In this document: positions 19,037 through 32,982 of the stretch, one piece after another
Numbering within the stretch: the stretch's first letter is position 1
How the letters are laid out: each line of letters opens with the position of its first letter
Assembly (NCBI GenBank): GCA_018806915.1
Contig: JAGKQI010000103.1
Coordinates: 2,086,715 to 2,150,714 of the forward strand
Source of the DNA: Phytophthora colocasiae
Taxonomy: Eukaryota; Oomycota; Peronosporomycetes; Peronosporales; Peronosporaceae
Length of the DNA stretch: 64,000 bases
Direction of reading: 5' to 3'
The notes under the pieces: generated by a model
What the model was told of the DNA's origin: nothing
Database searches by the model: none
Seen by the model: the letters and a program-made list of their open reading frames with translations, nothing else
Translations under genes and position numbers: made by a program

Positions 19037-22000
19037 TGCATTTGATTTTTTCTATCTTTTTTCGGCCCTTCACCAACGCATCGGCGCATGCGCTTCTGGT
19101 GGCCGGACTGGGAGCCCCGGGAGCGCTCTCCGTCTACCGACAGTGAGTGCTCCACGGCCAGCCACTCCAGCTTCGCCAGCGACGCGTCTTTTTATAGCGC
19201 GTCGTCTGGCGAGGCTGTACGAGACGGGGCAGTGGATCCGCTGGCGGATCCACTAGTGGGTCCACCAGCGGATCCACTAGGGCTAGGCCTTCACACTTTT
19301 GCCCCCGTTTTGAGCTCTCGCGAGCCCGAAACGGCGCCGCCGGAGGCTCCACGCGCGCCACCGCTGCTCAGCGACGGCGTGGAGCCCGGCGCTGAAATTT
19401 CAGGCAGGGGTGGGCAACCCTCTGGTCTCGGCGTCCACCAAGCGGCATCGCGGGCCGGGCCCTCTGTCGCCCAAACGGGCACCCGGTCTACGGCTGCACC
19501 GCCGCGTCGTTTCGGCGCCGCTGCGCCCGTCCACCGTCCCCCGGGCCCTCCCACTTCAGGGCCGGGGCCTCCTATACTCGGCCTGAGTATGGGAGGATCC
19601 CTGCTCACTCAGGCGACAGGCCTCGCCTCCGGCTTCGAAGCCGCCGCCTCGGCCGAGGCTGGCGCCGCCCAGGAGGGCGCCGCGAACGACGGCTCCCGTG
19701 GAGCCCCAAGACCGCCCCCGGACCCCCAAGCGCGCCGTTCGGCTTCTCAAGACCCCCGCCTCGCCTCTCCGCCGCTCGGCGCCGCCCTGCCTGCCTCCTG
19801 TGGTCGAATCTCACCCGGCAGGGCGGGCGGCATGCTGCCCGATTGGGTAGCGCCGCGAGACGGCCTCCTCTCGGCCTCTCCGCCTCCGACGGCCGTCCAA
19901 GCGCGCCGTTCGGCTGCTCAAGACCCCGTGCCAGCCACCCAGCCGCCTGTCGCCGCCCTGCCCGCCCCCACTGATGAAATCCTACCCGGCAGGGCGGGCG
20001 GCATGCTGTCCGACAGGCCAGCACCAGGGGCAGCGCTCGTAGCCGCCACGGCTCGCGCTCTGGCGGCCTCCACAGCGGCCGAGGAGGACCCCAGCAGCAG
20101 CAGCGACGACGACGACGGGCAAGACGACGCCGCCGCCGCTCCTGTGCTTCGCCAAGACCCCTCCCGTGAGCTCGCACGACCCGGCAGGGCGGCCGGCAGG
20201 CTGCCCGACCTGGTCGTGCCTGCTCCAGCGCTTGCAGCCGCCACGGCTCGCGCCCCAGAGCCCTCCTCCGCCTCCGACAGTGCCTCCAGAGGCACCAGCG
20301 CCGGCGCCGCAGCCCCCGAAGACCCCGCGAATGTTGACTACCCACCCGGCAGGGCGGCAGGAATGCTGCCCGCCGGTGGAGTAGCCATCATGACAGCAGA
20401 CCGCGCTCCCGCGGCCACTGCAGCCGCCAACCAGCACCGCCGTGCACCTGGCGATGACGGCGCCGCCTCGCCGGGCGAGACCGCCGCCGCCAAGACCTCC
20501 ACGGACCTCGCGAGTGTGTCGCCCATACCCGGCAGGGCGGGCAGCATGCTCGCCGACGGTGACGCCTCTGCGTTCGCCGCCACCGCTCAAGTCTCCGCCG
20601 CAGCTGTGGCTGCTGCTGCTCATCGAGTCGCAGCAGTCGCAGCTGCACAAGCACCTCCTTCTGGTCGCGCCGCCGTGGAGCACCACGCGCGCGCTGAGCC
20701 GCCTCAAGACCAAGAAACTTCGGCTCGCGCGTGCGTGGAGCTTCAAGCCGGCGACGTGTCCAGCAGTTGGAGAGGACGCTTTAGCAGCTCGAGACCGCAT
20801 GGGGACGACGGCGACGACACACATCAAGACCATGAAGACCGTGTCGTCGCTGCCGTTCCCATGGACGTTGACGAAGGTGCCCAGTGGCCACCAGCGGGAC
20901 AGCGACCGCTGTCACCGCCACCCGAGCTTCGCGTGGGCGGCAAGCGCCGCCGCCTCAACGACGACGACGACGACGCAAGCGAGCTGGCCGAGCTGCTGTT
21001 GCTCGATGAGGAGGAGGTCGGCACCCAAGACCCGGCGCCTCGGCTATCTGCAGCCAGCGCCCGTCCGGCCTCCGTCCTCGCCGTGTACGCGCACAACGCG
21101 CAGCGCTTCAACTGCACGTTGTGCGTGTACTCGGCCGCCAGCTTCGCAGCACTGACTCGCCATCGAGACTCGCGACACCGGCGCGTCGTCTTCCTTGACC
21201 GGTTTTCGGCGGACTGCGCGTGCGGCGTGCCTTTCGCATCGAGGCTGGCTGCAGCAAGACACTCCCAAACGTGCACCAGCCTCACGCACCCTTCCTCGGC
21301 TGCGACTGCGCCAGCAGCAGGGGAGTTGAACCCCACTGCTGATGCAGTCAACGCCTCCGTACTGGCGGTCACCGCCGTGCTCGACCCGCCCCACCAAGAC
21401 AACCCGGAGCTCGCAGTGCCCCCCCCACTGACGAGCTCCCAACATGTTGCAGCACAAGACCTCGAGCAGCAGGAACGTGGACGCTGGGGCCCACCACTGC
21501 CTCGAAACCTTGTTGCCGAGCGCGTCGCTGCACGCCTCGGTGTCGTCCCAGTGCCTCGCTGGGGACCACCACTGCCTCGGAGCGTGGTGGCGTTCCGGAT
21601 TGCCGACCGCCTTCTGCCCGCGACCGACGAGGAAACCAAGGACGGCGACCAAGCGGACGCAGTAGCGACGGCGACGGCGCCGGAGATGGACGCAGACAGC
21701 GGCAGTGCGGACGGCGAGTGGCTGCTACGCTTTGACGGTGCCTGCAGAGCCAACCCAGGACCAGGCGGCGCCGGCGCGGCGCTGTTCAAGCCCAACGGAC
21801 CTGTAGTGTGGACGTGCTCCCACTACATGCCGAGCAGCAGCGAGACGAACAACACGGCGGAGTACACCGCGCTGCTGCTCGGCGTCCGGGCCGCAGCCGA
21901 CCATGGAGTCACACACCTCCGAGTGGAAGGTGACAGCACCCTGGTGATCCAGCAGGTGCGTGGCATCTTCGCCACGAGGAGCACCCGTCTCCGAGAGCTG

Positions 22001-25000
22001 CGTACGCTGGTCAAGGTGGAATTGGCGAGGATGGAGCGCGTCACGCTCCATCACATCGACCGTCAGGCGAATGCCAACGCCGATCGCCTCGCCAACGCCG
22101 CTCTCGACCGCCGTCGCACCAAGCTGGAGTGCGGCGTCCACGACGATGGCAACGGCTGCACCCGCGCCACTACGACCGCACCGACACCGGCGACACCTGC
22201 GACGCCGGATACTCGACCTCCGCCCCCGACGCATGCTGACACCGGCGACCACGGAGATGACCCCGCCGACATCGACGACGGCGAGGTCTATACAGCCATG
22301 AGCGTCGGGCCGGACGCAGTCCCGCAGCGCAGGCCCCGCCTTCGCTTGCGCAAGCTTCCCGAAGAAGAGGAAGACGTGGTCGGCGCGATGGTGGAGCGGT
22401 TCGGAGCGTCGCTGGCGGCCAAGATCACGGATGCTAGTGACTGGGAGACGGCCGAGGGCTACATCACGGCCCTCCCCCACCTCTTGTACGACAAACTGCA
22501 GCCGTACTCCCAGGCCCATCGACGCCCCGACCCGCGCCACCAACACCAGCATCAGCGACAACTGTCACAGCTTGACGGCCACCCGCGGCAGGAACTACGG
22601 CAGGTCACCCGCGGACAGGACGACGACGAGCATGGTGGGCGAGACGGCGACGACCACCGCCACGGCCAACAGGACGCAGTGAGACGGCGGAGACGAAGAC
22701 GGTGCGGACGATCTGGTGCAGCCAAGCGACAGCGCCGACGACGGCCACCTCGCGTGACCCGACACCACCGAGAGCACCGCCTCGACGAGGCCCTGGACGA
22801 TCTCCATGCTGTGGAGAGGGCCTCACCCAGCGATCGCACTGCTGTCCGTCGAGCCCGCCGTCGCGTCGGCCGCGTCAATTCGGCCATCACCCAGCAGCGC
22901 CTGCGTAGTCGCTTCGACAAGGATGAGAAGGCCTGCGTCGACGAAATTCTGGCCACGGCGCGCACGCAGCGAGAGTCAGCGAGGACGACGGATTCCTGCA
23001 ATGACACCGCGCCACGCCCGACACCTCCGGTGACTGCTGCTGTTGTGAACGACGGCACATGCCCTATCCCAGGCGCCGAGCTCTGGCGATTCTTCGACGG
23101 CGTTAATACACCACAGCAGGAGTTTGCTCCGGACGCAGCAAGAGGCGCCACCTTCCGCTCCGTCATGGCCCGCCTGCCGACCGCGTCCAGGTTTCGAGAG
23201 CTGCTTACGGAGGCGCCGACGCTGGACGATATCGAGACACAGCTCCAACACGTCCGTGGCGCCTCCAGCCCCGGCCTCGACGGCGTGGGATACGACGTGT
23301 ACCAGAAGTTCGCAGCGCAATTGCTACCGGTGCTGGCTGCAGCGTTCCAGAAGTGCTGGGAGGCCAAGAAGGTTCCACAGAGCTGGAAGCTCGGAGTCGT
23401 GCGACTTCTCCACAAGAAGGGCTCGCGAGAGGACCCAGCGAACTGGCGGCCCATCTGTCTCCAGCAGTCGATCTACAAACTCTACAGCGGAGTCCTCGCA
23501 CGAAGGCTGGTGCGATGGCTGGACGCCAACGACCGCCACGCACCAGGACAGAAGGGGTTCCGAGCGGTCAATGGTTGTGGGGAGCACAACTTCCTCGCGG
23601 CCACACTAGTCGACCAAGCTCGCCGCAAGCGCCGTACACTCTTCGAAGTCTGGTACGACTTCCGAAACGCGTTCGGCAGCGTGCCGTTCGCGCTGCTATG
23701 GGACTCGCTGGCGCGACTCGGTGTTCCGGACGACTACGTCGCCATGTGCAAGGGGCTTTACGAGAGCGCGGCGTTTGTCGTTGGGAACGCCGCGGATGGC
23801 ACTACGGACCCGGTCTCGCTGCGAGTGGGCGTGTTCCAAGGATGCCCACTCAGCCCGCAGCTATTCAACGCCGCCATCAGCCCGCTGCTCTTCGCGCTGC
23901 AGCGACTGCCGGATACGGGCGTGCAGCTGTCTGCCGACGACTGCCTCGGTGCCTCGGCGTACGCCGACGACCTCAAGATCTTCAGCGGCACCGAGGACGG
24001 CATCAAGCGGCAGCACGCGCTCGTGGTCGACTTCCTACGCTGGACAGGCATGGCAGCTAACCCAAGCAAGTGCTGCGCCATGTCGGTCCAGCGCGACCAC
24101 CGCGGTGTTCTCAAGACGTGTGACCTCGGATTGCAGCTGGACGGCGACCCGATCCCCACGCTCGGCATGGCCGACTCGTACTCGTACCTTGGGATCGGGG
24201 ACGGCTTCGACCACGTACGCCGCCGCATCGAGCTCGCGCCGGCACTCAAGCAGCTGAAGGACGACGCGACGGCACTGCTGCAGTCCGGTCTCGCCCGTGG
24301 CAGGTGGTGAAGGCGGTGAAGACGTACCTCTACCCTCGGGTGGAGTACGCTCTTCGCCACCTTCGCCCCTTCCAGCAGCAACTGGACGGCTTCGACCGCC
24401 ACCTGGTACGCGGCCTTCGCCACCTTCTCCGCCTGCCGGTATCAGCCACGACCGAGTTCTTTTACGCGCCGGTGTCGCGCGGTGGCCTCGGACTTCTACC
24501 GCTGACGGAGCTGCACGCGGCGCTCCAAGTCGCACACGGTTGGCAGATGCTTCATTCCAGGACCCAGCCATCCGGCGCATTGCGCGCGTGCAGCTCCGAC
24601 AGATCGCCGACGCCCGACACCGTCTTGACGCCTCAGCGTGGGTGGACCGCGAGGAAGAGCTGTGCGAGCGGCTCCTCAACTCGCAGCTGGGGACGTCGCC
24701 CGACGCACCGCCAAAGCGCCGCAACGGTGACATCGGTTCGCTGTGGGTCGACGTCCAGCGCCACCTACGCACGTTCGGCCTCAAGTTCGAGACCGCGCCA
24801 GCATGTGCAGACACCGGCACAGCAGCGACCACGCTCCAGCTTCGCGTGCCGCACCACGACAAGTGGCTAGACCACACCAACGTGCTGCGGCACGTGAAAC
24901 TACACATGAAGAACAGGCACTGGCGGCGCTGGACGGAGATGAAGGACCAGGGCAAGACGGCACGAAGCCACGGTGGAACGGGGAGCGCGTTCCTCACGCG

Positions 25001-25926
25001 ACCCAGAGGACTTTGGGAGTCCGACTACCGCTTCGCGGCGGCCGCCCGCCTGAACCAGCTCGACACGCACAGCGTGCTCAAGCGGCGGCGTCTCCGGGCC
25101 CACGACCGCTGCCGGCAGCCGGGATGCTCCAGGGTGGAGACACTGGCGCACGTGCTCAACCACTGCCCAGGCACCATGGACGCAGTCCGTGGCCGGCACG
25201 ACGACGCGCTCAAGAACATCGAGCGCGCGCTCATCGCGTCGTCAAGCGACGGCAAGGACCGCGTCGAGCTTCGCACGAACCAGACCGTGCCGTCGCTCGC
25301 CGGCCCGCGTTGCGGCCCGACCTTCAGGTGTACAACCACACCAAGAAGACGGTGGCAGTGGTCGACCTGGCCGTGGCGTTCGAAGAGCAGGCGAGCGACG
25401 GCCCGGAGAGCTCAGCGCTGGCCCGCATCGCCGCGCACAAGCGTGCCAAGTACGACCGTGTCAAGCGACACCTCGAGCGCCAAGGGTGGAAGGTGCACCT
25501 CTCGGCGCTAGTGTACGGGTCGCTTGGCGCGGTTGCTGGCGGCAACCACAAGGTCTACACCGAGCACCTTGGCCTGCTCAAGCGTGATGCGAAGCGGCTG
25601 GACCGGACGCTCTCAGTGGCATGCATTCAGTCCAGCCGCCGCATCTGGAACCTACACTGCAGCCAGCATCGGGCGCGGCAACAGCAGCCCCGCCAAGCGT
25701 CATGGGGTAGTCGGGTGGTGGAGACCGGGGGGGCTCCACCGTGCACCGGCCGCCGCTAGACGGCAACCAGGCCCATCGCGGCCGACAGGGCCACACCCAT
25801 GTAGGGAATTGCCCTTCAAACCCATTTCGGTGGTCGAATCCGACTTATCAGATACATTACCACTTCACTGCTAGTATCAGATAGACATAAAAAGGACATA
25901 ACCAAATGGTAAATACACAAACTTTT
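19037..25926 (+). mobile_element. Utopia-type retrotransposon, copy 2 (subfamily A)
   Basis: Near-identical to copy 1 along its whole length, including the 3' UTR (25760-25926) with hairpin and TATCAGATA repeats. The unit including U2 is 7,037 bp against 7,036 bp for copy 1. The close similarity points to a recent pair, by successive insertion or by duplication. Confidence 0.9.
19088..25759 (+). pseudogene. Utopia polyprotein, copy 2 (three 1-nt losses)
   Basis: The frame is open from 19088 to about 24294 (1,740-residue ORF covering N-terminus, zinc fingers, RNase H and the RT catalytic core). It is then broken by single-base losses against copy 1 near 24294 (C run), 24559 (AA to A) and 25305 (C run). 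The RT thumb, CCHC and endonuclease domains are all recognisable across the breaks. The N-terminal frame broken in copy 1 is intact here. All three lesions are homopolymer-length changes, so they may be sequencing errors. Confidence 0.85.
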
Positions 25927-26073
25927 CTGTTCTAATCAGTGTGAAAACTGGTTTTCTCCATTTTTGGAGTGCTTTTTCACATTCATTTTTGGACTTCCCG
26001 TGCCGACCAGCTTGCTGGGCGTGGACGGGACGGTCTCCGAGGTCTTTCACCCACACCTCGTGAGGCCAACTAC
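25927..26073 (+). pseudogene. 5'-truncated U2 snRNA, junction of copies 2/3
   Basis: Same U2 nt 40 to 3' end fragment, lacking stem I and the branch-point recognition sequence. It joins a subfamily A 3' end to a subfamily B element. Confidence 0.9.
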
Positions 26074-26124
26074 TGCATTTGATTTTTTCTATCTTTTTTC
26101 GGCCCTTCACCAACGCATCGGCGC

Positions 26125-29100
26125 ATGCGCTTCTGGTGGCCGGACTGGGAGCCCCGGGAGCGCTCTCCGTCTACCGACAGTGAGTGCTCCACGGCCAGCC
26201 ACTCCAGCTTCGCCAGCGACGCGTCTTTTTATAGCGCGTCGTCTGGCGAGGCTGTACGAGACGGGGCAGTGGATCCGCTGGCGGATCCACTAGTGGGTCC
26301 ACCAGCGGATCCACTAGGGCTAGGCCTTCACACTTTTGCCCCCGTTTTGAGCTCTCGCGAGCCCGAAACGGCGCCGCCGGAGGCTCCACGCGCGCCACCG
26401 CTGCTCAGCGACGGCGTGGAGCCCGGCGCTGAAATTTTGGCCAGGGGTGGGCAACCCTCTGGCGCCGCTGTCCCCCAAGCGGCATCGCGGGCCGGGCCCT
26501 CCATCGCCCAAACGGGCACCCGGTCTGCGGCTTCAACGCTGCGTCGTTTCGCCGGCACTGCGCCCGTCCACCGTCCCCCGGGCCCTCCCACTTCAGGGCC
26601 GGGGCCTCCTATACTCGGCCTGAGTATGGGAGGATCCCTGCTCGCTCAGGCGACAGCTTCCGCCTCCGGCTTCGAAGCCGCCGCCTCGGCCGAGGCTGGC
26701 GCCGCCCAGGAGGGCGCCGCGAACGACGGCTCCTGTGGAGCCCCAAGACCGCCCCCGGACCCCCAAGCGCGCCGTTCGGCTTCTCAAGACCCCCGCCTCG
26801 CCTCTCCGCCGCTCGGCGCCGCCCTGCCTGCCTCCTGTGGTCGATTTTCACCCGGCAGGGCGGGCGGCATGCTGCCCGATTGGGTAGCGCCGCGAGACGG
26901 CCTCCACTCAGCCTCTCCGCCTCCGACGGCCGTCCAAGCGCGCCGTTCGGCTGACCAAGACCTGCTGCCAGCCCCTCCCGCTCCTGCCGCCGCCCCACCA
27001 GCCCTGCGTTTGATCGAAACACCCGGCAGGGCGGGCGGCATGCTGTCCGACAGGCCAGCACCAGGGGCAGCGCTCGTAGCCGCCACGGCTCGCGCTCTAG
27101 CGGCCTCCACCGCGACCAAGGACGGCCCCAGCGACAGCAGCGACGACGACGACGGGCAAGACCTCGACGCCGCCGCTCCTGTGCCGCCCCAAGACCCCGC
27201 GAATGATGGCTACCCACCCGGCAGGGCGGCAGGAATGCTGCCCGCCGGTGGAGTAGCCATCATGACAGCAGACCGAGCTTCTGCGGCCGGCGCCGCCGCC
27301 AACCAGCACCGCCGTGCACCTGGCGATGACGGCGCCGCCTCGCCGGGCGAGACCACCGCCGCCAAGACCTCCAAGGACCTCGCGAGTGTGTCGCCCATAC
27401 CCGGCAGGGCGGGCGGCATGCTCGCCGACGGTGACGCCTCTGAGTTCGCCGCCACCACCCAAGTCTCCGCCGCAGCTGTGGCTGCTGCTGCTCATCGAGT
27501 CGCAGCAGTCGCAGCTGCACAAGCACCTCCTTCTGGACACGCCGCCGTGGAGCACCACGCACGCGCTGAGCCGCCTCAAGACCAAGAAACTTCGGCTCGC
27601 GCGCGCGTGGAGCTTCAAGACAGCGACGCAACCAGCAGGAGTGGACGCTATACGCCCGGCGGAGATGAGGCCAAGACCGAGGACAGCGACGCAGTGGCAG
27701 CACAGCTCAAGGCCGCCCAAGCAGCACCGGGACCAAGACCCCAGCACCACACGCCGAACATCGGCTCCCTGGACCCGGTGCTGGCAGTGTACGCGCACAA
27801 CGCCTCTGCATTCTCTTGCGCGTTGTGCACGCACACTGCCCGCGACCTCGCTGCCCTCACCAAGCACCGCCACTCAGCACACCGCCGCATCCGCTTCGTG
27901 GATCACTTCCACAGCGGGTGTACGTGCGGCATCGGCTTCCGGTCGCGCGCGGCAGCCACGAGACATGCTCAAGCCTGTGCACACAGCGCACATACCGCCG
28001 TGACTGTCGCGCGCGATTCGGCCTCCAGTGTGCCCCATGTCGATAGCGAAGAGGAGGACCTTGTACCCTCCGGTCCTCTCCTCGCGGCAGCATCTGCAGC
28101 TGCAGCAGCCGCATCAAGTGACACTGCAGCTGCAGAGGCTGCCACCCTGCAGAGCGCCGTGCCCACCGCCACTCCTGGGCTCCTGTACGCCCCCACGTAC
28201 TGGAGCCACCCCGCCACCTCCAGAGCATCGAGCTTCCGGCAAACGCCGCCGCCTGAACCCGACGACCGACCATCAGCAGCAGCAACCGCTGGGCCTGGAC
28301 GTACTGATGCAGGCACAAGAGGAGGAGCTGTTCGAGGACGTGGAGATGGAGGCGGAACCGACGGAGACGCACACCTCGACGACCACGACCACGACCACCG
28401 CCACGTCCAAGCCGACACGCTGGGGCCCGCACCCCAAGGCAGTGGCAGCTGCAGCAATCGCACAGTTGGTCACTGGTGAGGCTGCGGCTGCACCTGCACC
28501 GTCGCGGCGAGATCGACGGCCGGTGCACCAGCAACACGCATCCTCGCGTTCGCGGTGGGGTCCACGGCATCGGGCTGTCGGCGCTGCAGCGATAGCGTCG
28601 CTGGCCACCGGCCTACCGACCACGGCAGCCCCAGTTTCTCGCCCGAACAAGACCGATGAAGGACGGCGTCGCCTCCAGACACGATGGGGACCCAAGGTGT
28701 GCATCCCACGTGCTGCACGCCGCTCCAGATCAAGGTGGGGACCTCCACGCGCGGCAGGGCCTTCGGCCAACTTCCTGCCAGCGCCTCCGGGGCCACTGGC
28801 CAACTTCCGGAGCCTGTGGAGACCAACACCACGACGGAAACGGACGCAGACGACGGACTAGCACCGTCGGACCCGTGGATACTTCGCTTCGACGGCGCGT
28901 GCAGACGCAACCCCGGACCGGGTGGAGCCGGAGCCGCGCTGTTCAACCCGAGTGGGGCCGTCGCGTGGACGTGCTCGCACTACATGCCAAGCAGCAGCGA
29001 AACGAACAATACTGCAGAATACACGGCGCTGCTGCTTGAGTGCGAAGTGCTGTTCACCACGGTGCCCAGGACCTGGTAATCGAGGGTGACAGCCACCTTG

Positions 29101-32100
29101 TGGTGGCGCAGATCAAGGGCTCTTTCGCATGCAGGAACCAGCGCCTCCGCCAGCTCCGGAACCGGGTGCGTCACGTGTTACGCTCGCTACAGTCGCACAC
29201 GCTCCGACATATCGACAGGAAGGCTAACGCGCACGCGGACCGGCTGGCTAACCGGGCGCTCGACCTCAAGCGAACGCTGACAGAGTGCGGCGAGCACCAG
29301 GCAGCAATGACGACCTGTGTCCAGCACGTGCTCCCTGAACGCCTGCAGCGAGAGCGGCCACCACCTGAAGCACGCGCCCCGAGAGCTCCTGCACCACTAG
29401 ACGATGACAATGACGAGGACGAGGAGGTCGCAGCCGAGATTGCCGCGCGTGACGGAGGAGAGACGTTTCCTACACTTCCCATTGGCCCAGGATCTGCTCC
29501 AGCACGGCAGCCTCGACTGCGACTCCGCCTCCGGACTGAAGAAGAGCAGGACGCTGCAGCTGCAGCCCTCCAGGCTATGGCGGAGGATTTGGCGTGCAAG
29601 GTCGTCGACGCTGACAGCTGGACCTCCGGTGAGGGCTACATCAGCGCCATCCCCGACCGCATCCGGTCAGTTCTCCAGCCGTACTCCACCGCACCACCAG
29701 CCAGATCCACACAGCGGCCGCACCAGCGCCGAAGCCGACCGCCACGCGTGACACGCAACCAGCGTGAGCATCGCCTCGACGAGGCCTTGGACGACATGCA
29801 CGCCGTGCAGCGTGCAACACCGACGGACCGACGGACCGTGCAGAAGGCGCGTCGGCGTGTCGGCCGCGTGCGCACGTCAATGGCGAAACAGGAGCTGAGG
29901 CAGGCCTTCGCGAAGGATGAAGCAAAGTGTGTGGAGAGAATCTTGAAGAGCGGGACGGCCGAGACGGCAGCGGAAGAACACCCGGAAACGTGTCCGATCA
30001 GCGCGTCCGACCTCCACGACCACTTCACGAGCGTCAACACACCGCGCATCAACTTCCTGCCCAACGAAGCGTGCGGCGAACGATTCCGGCGTGCAATGGC
30101 CGGCATTGGACAACCACCCTCACGGCGCGACGCGCTCACGGACGACCTGACGGAGGATGAGGTGGAGGACCAGCTCGCACGAACGACGGCAACATCCAGC
30201 CCGGGTCACGACGGCGTGGGCTACGACGTCTATAAGAAGTTCGCGGCGCAGCTACTGCCTCTCCTACACGCAGCATTTCAGTTCTGCTGGCGCCACCGCC
30301 GTGTACCCGCCTTGTGGAAGGTAGGTTTCGTCCGACTCGTCCACAAGAAAGGCAACCCGGGCGACCCAGCAAACTGGCGGCCGATCTGCCTGCAGACCGC
30401 CATCTACAAGCTCTACAGTGGCATACTGGCACAGCGGCTGTCCACGTACCTGGAGGGGAACGAGCTTCTGCCGATGGCGCAAAAGGGGTTCCGGGCATTC
30501 AACGGGTGCCACGAGCACAACTTCGTGGCGACCACGCTCTTGGACCAGACCCGCCGCATGCACCGCAAGCTGTACCAAGTCTGGTACGACTTGAGGAATG
30601 CGTTTGGCTCCGTCCACCAAGATATGCTCTGGTACGTGCTTCGCCAGCTCGGCGTCGAGCACGACTTCATTACGCGCTGCAGCAACATCTACCAAGACTC
30701 TTTCTTCGTGGTGGGGAACGCTGCGGACGGAGCGACGGATCCAGTGCGACAAGAGGTGGGTGTGTACCAAGGATGCCCGCTAAGCCCCCTCCTGTTCATC
30801 GCCGCACTCGTACCGCTCCTCCGTGCGCTCGAGCAGCTTGACGACGCTGGCGTCTCCCTGGCGGACGGCGTGCGGCCTTGCACTACCGCCTACGCGGATG
30901 ACTTGAAGGTCTTCAGCGACAGCGCAGCAGGGATCAAGCGCTGCCACGCCGTCGTGAAGAACTTTCTCGAGTGGAGTGGATTACGAGCTAACGCTACCAA
31001 GTGTGCAAGTCTTGCGGTGACCACGAACGCCCGCGGCAACCCGACCTGTGACGAGAGCGTGCGGCTGGAACTGCACGACGAGGTCATCACCTCCCTCAGC
31101 CTCCACGACAGCTACAGATACCTGGGTGTGGGTGATGGCTTCGACCATGTGCGCCACCGCCTCCAGCTCGAACCCAAGCTCCAACAGATCAAGCGAGAGG
31201 CGGTGGCGCTGATGCAGTCAGGCCTGGCCGCGTGGCAGGTAGTCAAGGCACTCAAGACGTACGTCTACCCCAAGGTAGAGTACGCGCTCCGACACCTCCG
31301 CCCGCTCCAATCCCAACTGCAAGGCTTCGACAGAGCAGTGGCACGCGGCCTGCGCCACCTACTACGCCTGCCCCAGTCCGCCACCAGCGAAATTCTCTAC
31401 GCCCCGACGTCGGCGGGCGGCCTGGGGTTGCAGCCTCTGGTTGAGATGCACCAGGCGTTGCAGGTGGCGCACGCCTGGCAGATGCTTCACTCAAGGACCC
31501 TGCAGTCGTGGCCGTCGCGAAGGCGCAGGTGGGTCAGGTGGTGCGCAAACGCTACCGCCTGCAGGAGGAGCATTGGCGAGGACGCGACGACGAGCTCGTG
31601 CGGTCGTTCCTCAACTCCGAGCTCGCCGCCTCGCCCCACGCAGAGAGGCTGCGGCGCAACGGGGACATCGGGTCGTTGTGGACGGACGTACAGCGCACGC
31701 TTTGCGTCCTCCACCTCGACCTGACCGTGCAAGCCGACCGCGACGGCCACGACGAGCTGGCACTTCGCGTGCCGCACCACACCAAGTGGCTTGACCACAA
31801 GACTGTGTTGCGGCACGTGAAGTTGCACATGAAGATACGTCACCAGACCCGGTGGAAGGGCCTGGTTGACCAGGGCAAGACGGTGCGTGTGCACGGCGGC
31901 CTCGGAGCCAAGTTCGTGACGACGGGGCGGGCCTTTCGGACGCGGAGCACCGGTTCGGTATCATGGCCCGCCTCAACCAAGTCGACACGAACGCCGTCCT
32001 CAAGCGCAAGCGGCTGCGGTCTAACAAGACCTGCAGGGACCCGACCTGCTCCTCGGCCGAGACGCTGGCCCACGCTCTCAACCACTGCTCGTCCAACATG

Positions 32101-32682
32101 GACGCCATCCGCCAGCGCCACGACGACGCCTTGGAGCAGATCGGGTCCAAGATCCGCGGCGCACTTGAGCGCGCCACGTCAAGCACAGAGCTGCGTCTGA
32201 ACCAGACGGTGCCTGAGTATACAGGCGCAGCTCTGCGGCCCGACATCGTCCTGCGGAACGTGACTGCCAAGAAGATGGTGATCGCCGACTTGGCAATCAC
32301 GTTCGAGGATCACGCGGCCGGCGCCCGCCACTCCTCGCTGCAACTCAGCCACGACTACAAGACACTCAAGTACCAACCTATCGTGGCCGAGTTGCGGGTG
32401 CAGGGGTGGCAGGTGCAGACCGCGGCGATTGTGTACGGGTCGCTGGGCTCCGTGCAGCCCAGCAACTTCAAGACGTACACCGAGAAGTTGAAGTTGCACA
32501 AGCGCGAGGCTCGACAACTGGACCTTCAGTTGTCGAGCCACTGCATCCGTGCCAGTCACCGCATCTGGGGCTGGCACTGCCGGCGCCACCGCGAAGGACA
32601 AAGAAGCGGCAACGCCTCGCGAGCACCGCGTGGGTCTGGGGGGACCCCGCGACGCGCATCGCAGGCAAGGGCACGGCGATAA
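26125..32682 (+). pseudogene. Utopia polyprotein, copy 3 (six 1-nt losses)
   Basis: Subfamily B protein with the same domain order as subfamily A, but four RWGP repeats instead of two and four PGRAGGML motifs. Frame segments are 26125-28190, then two C losses (~28193, ~28211), G losses (~28757, ~29038), a C loss (~31493) and a G loss (~31926), with the tail frame ending normally at 32682. RNase H (FDGAC), RT (YDLRNAFGS, YADD), CCHC and RLE motifs are all recognisable. All six changes are single-base losses, most of them in homopolymers. Confidence 0.85.
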
Positions 32683-32700
32683 GCTGGTCTTTTGACCGAC

Positions 32701-32729
32701 AGGGCACTACCCAGGTAGGGAACCGCCCT
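32701..32729 (+). other. Conserved 3' UTR hairpin, subfamily B (copy 3)
   Basis: AGGGC (32701-32705) pairs with GCCCT (32725-32729), with inner CCC (32710-32712) and GGG (32718-32720). Matches the subfamily A hairpin in size, flanks and pairing although the rest of the UTR differs. Further copies are at 39604-39632, 46497-46525, 53423-53451 and 60334-60362. Confidence 0.5.
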
Positions 32730-32835
32730 TCAGAAACCCAGGAAGATACGAACACCCTCCCTTTAGTGACATACATATTTTAGGCTACATTTCAGTCACG
32801 GAGAGGTTACTAACTGGTAAATACGAACACATATT

Positions 32836-32982
32836 CTGTTCTAATCAGTGTGAAAACTGGTTTTCTCCATTTTTGGAGTGCTTTTTCACATTCATTTTTG
32901 GACTTCCCGTGCCGACCAGCTTGCTGGGCGTGGACGGGACGGTCTCCGAGGTCTTTCACCCACACCTCGTGAGGCCAACTAC
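32836..32982 (+). pseudogene. 5'-truncated U2 snRNA, junction of copies 3/4
   Basis: U2 nt 40 to the 3' end, by eye identical to the other junction fragments; no branch-point recognition sequence. Confidence 0.9.

Larger units (their letters stand above)
26074..32835 (+). mobile_element. Utopia-type retrotransposon, copy 3 (subfamily B)
   Basis: The first ~1.5 kb is almost the same as copies 1-2; after GAGCTTCAAG (about 27618) it diverges strongly. The 3' UTR (32683-32835) is of a different type, ending in a TGGTAAATACGAACACATATT-like tail before U2. The unit is 6,909 bp including U2. Confidence 0.9.
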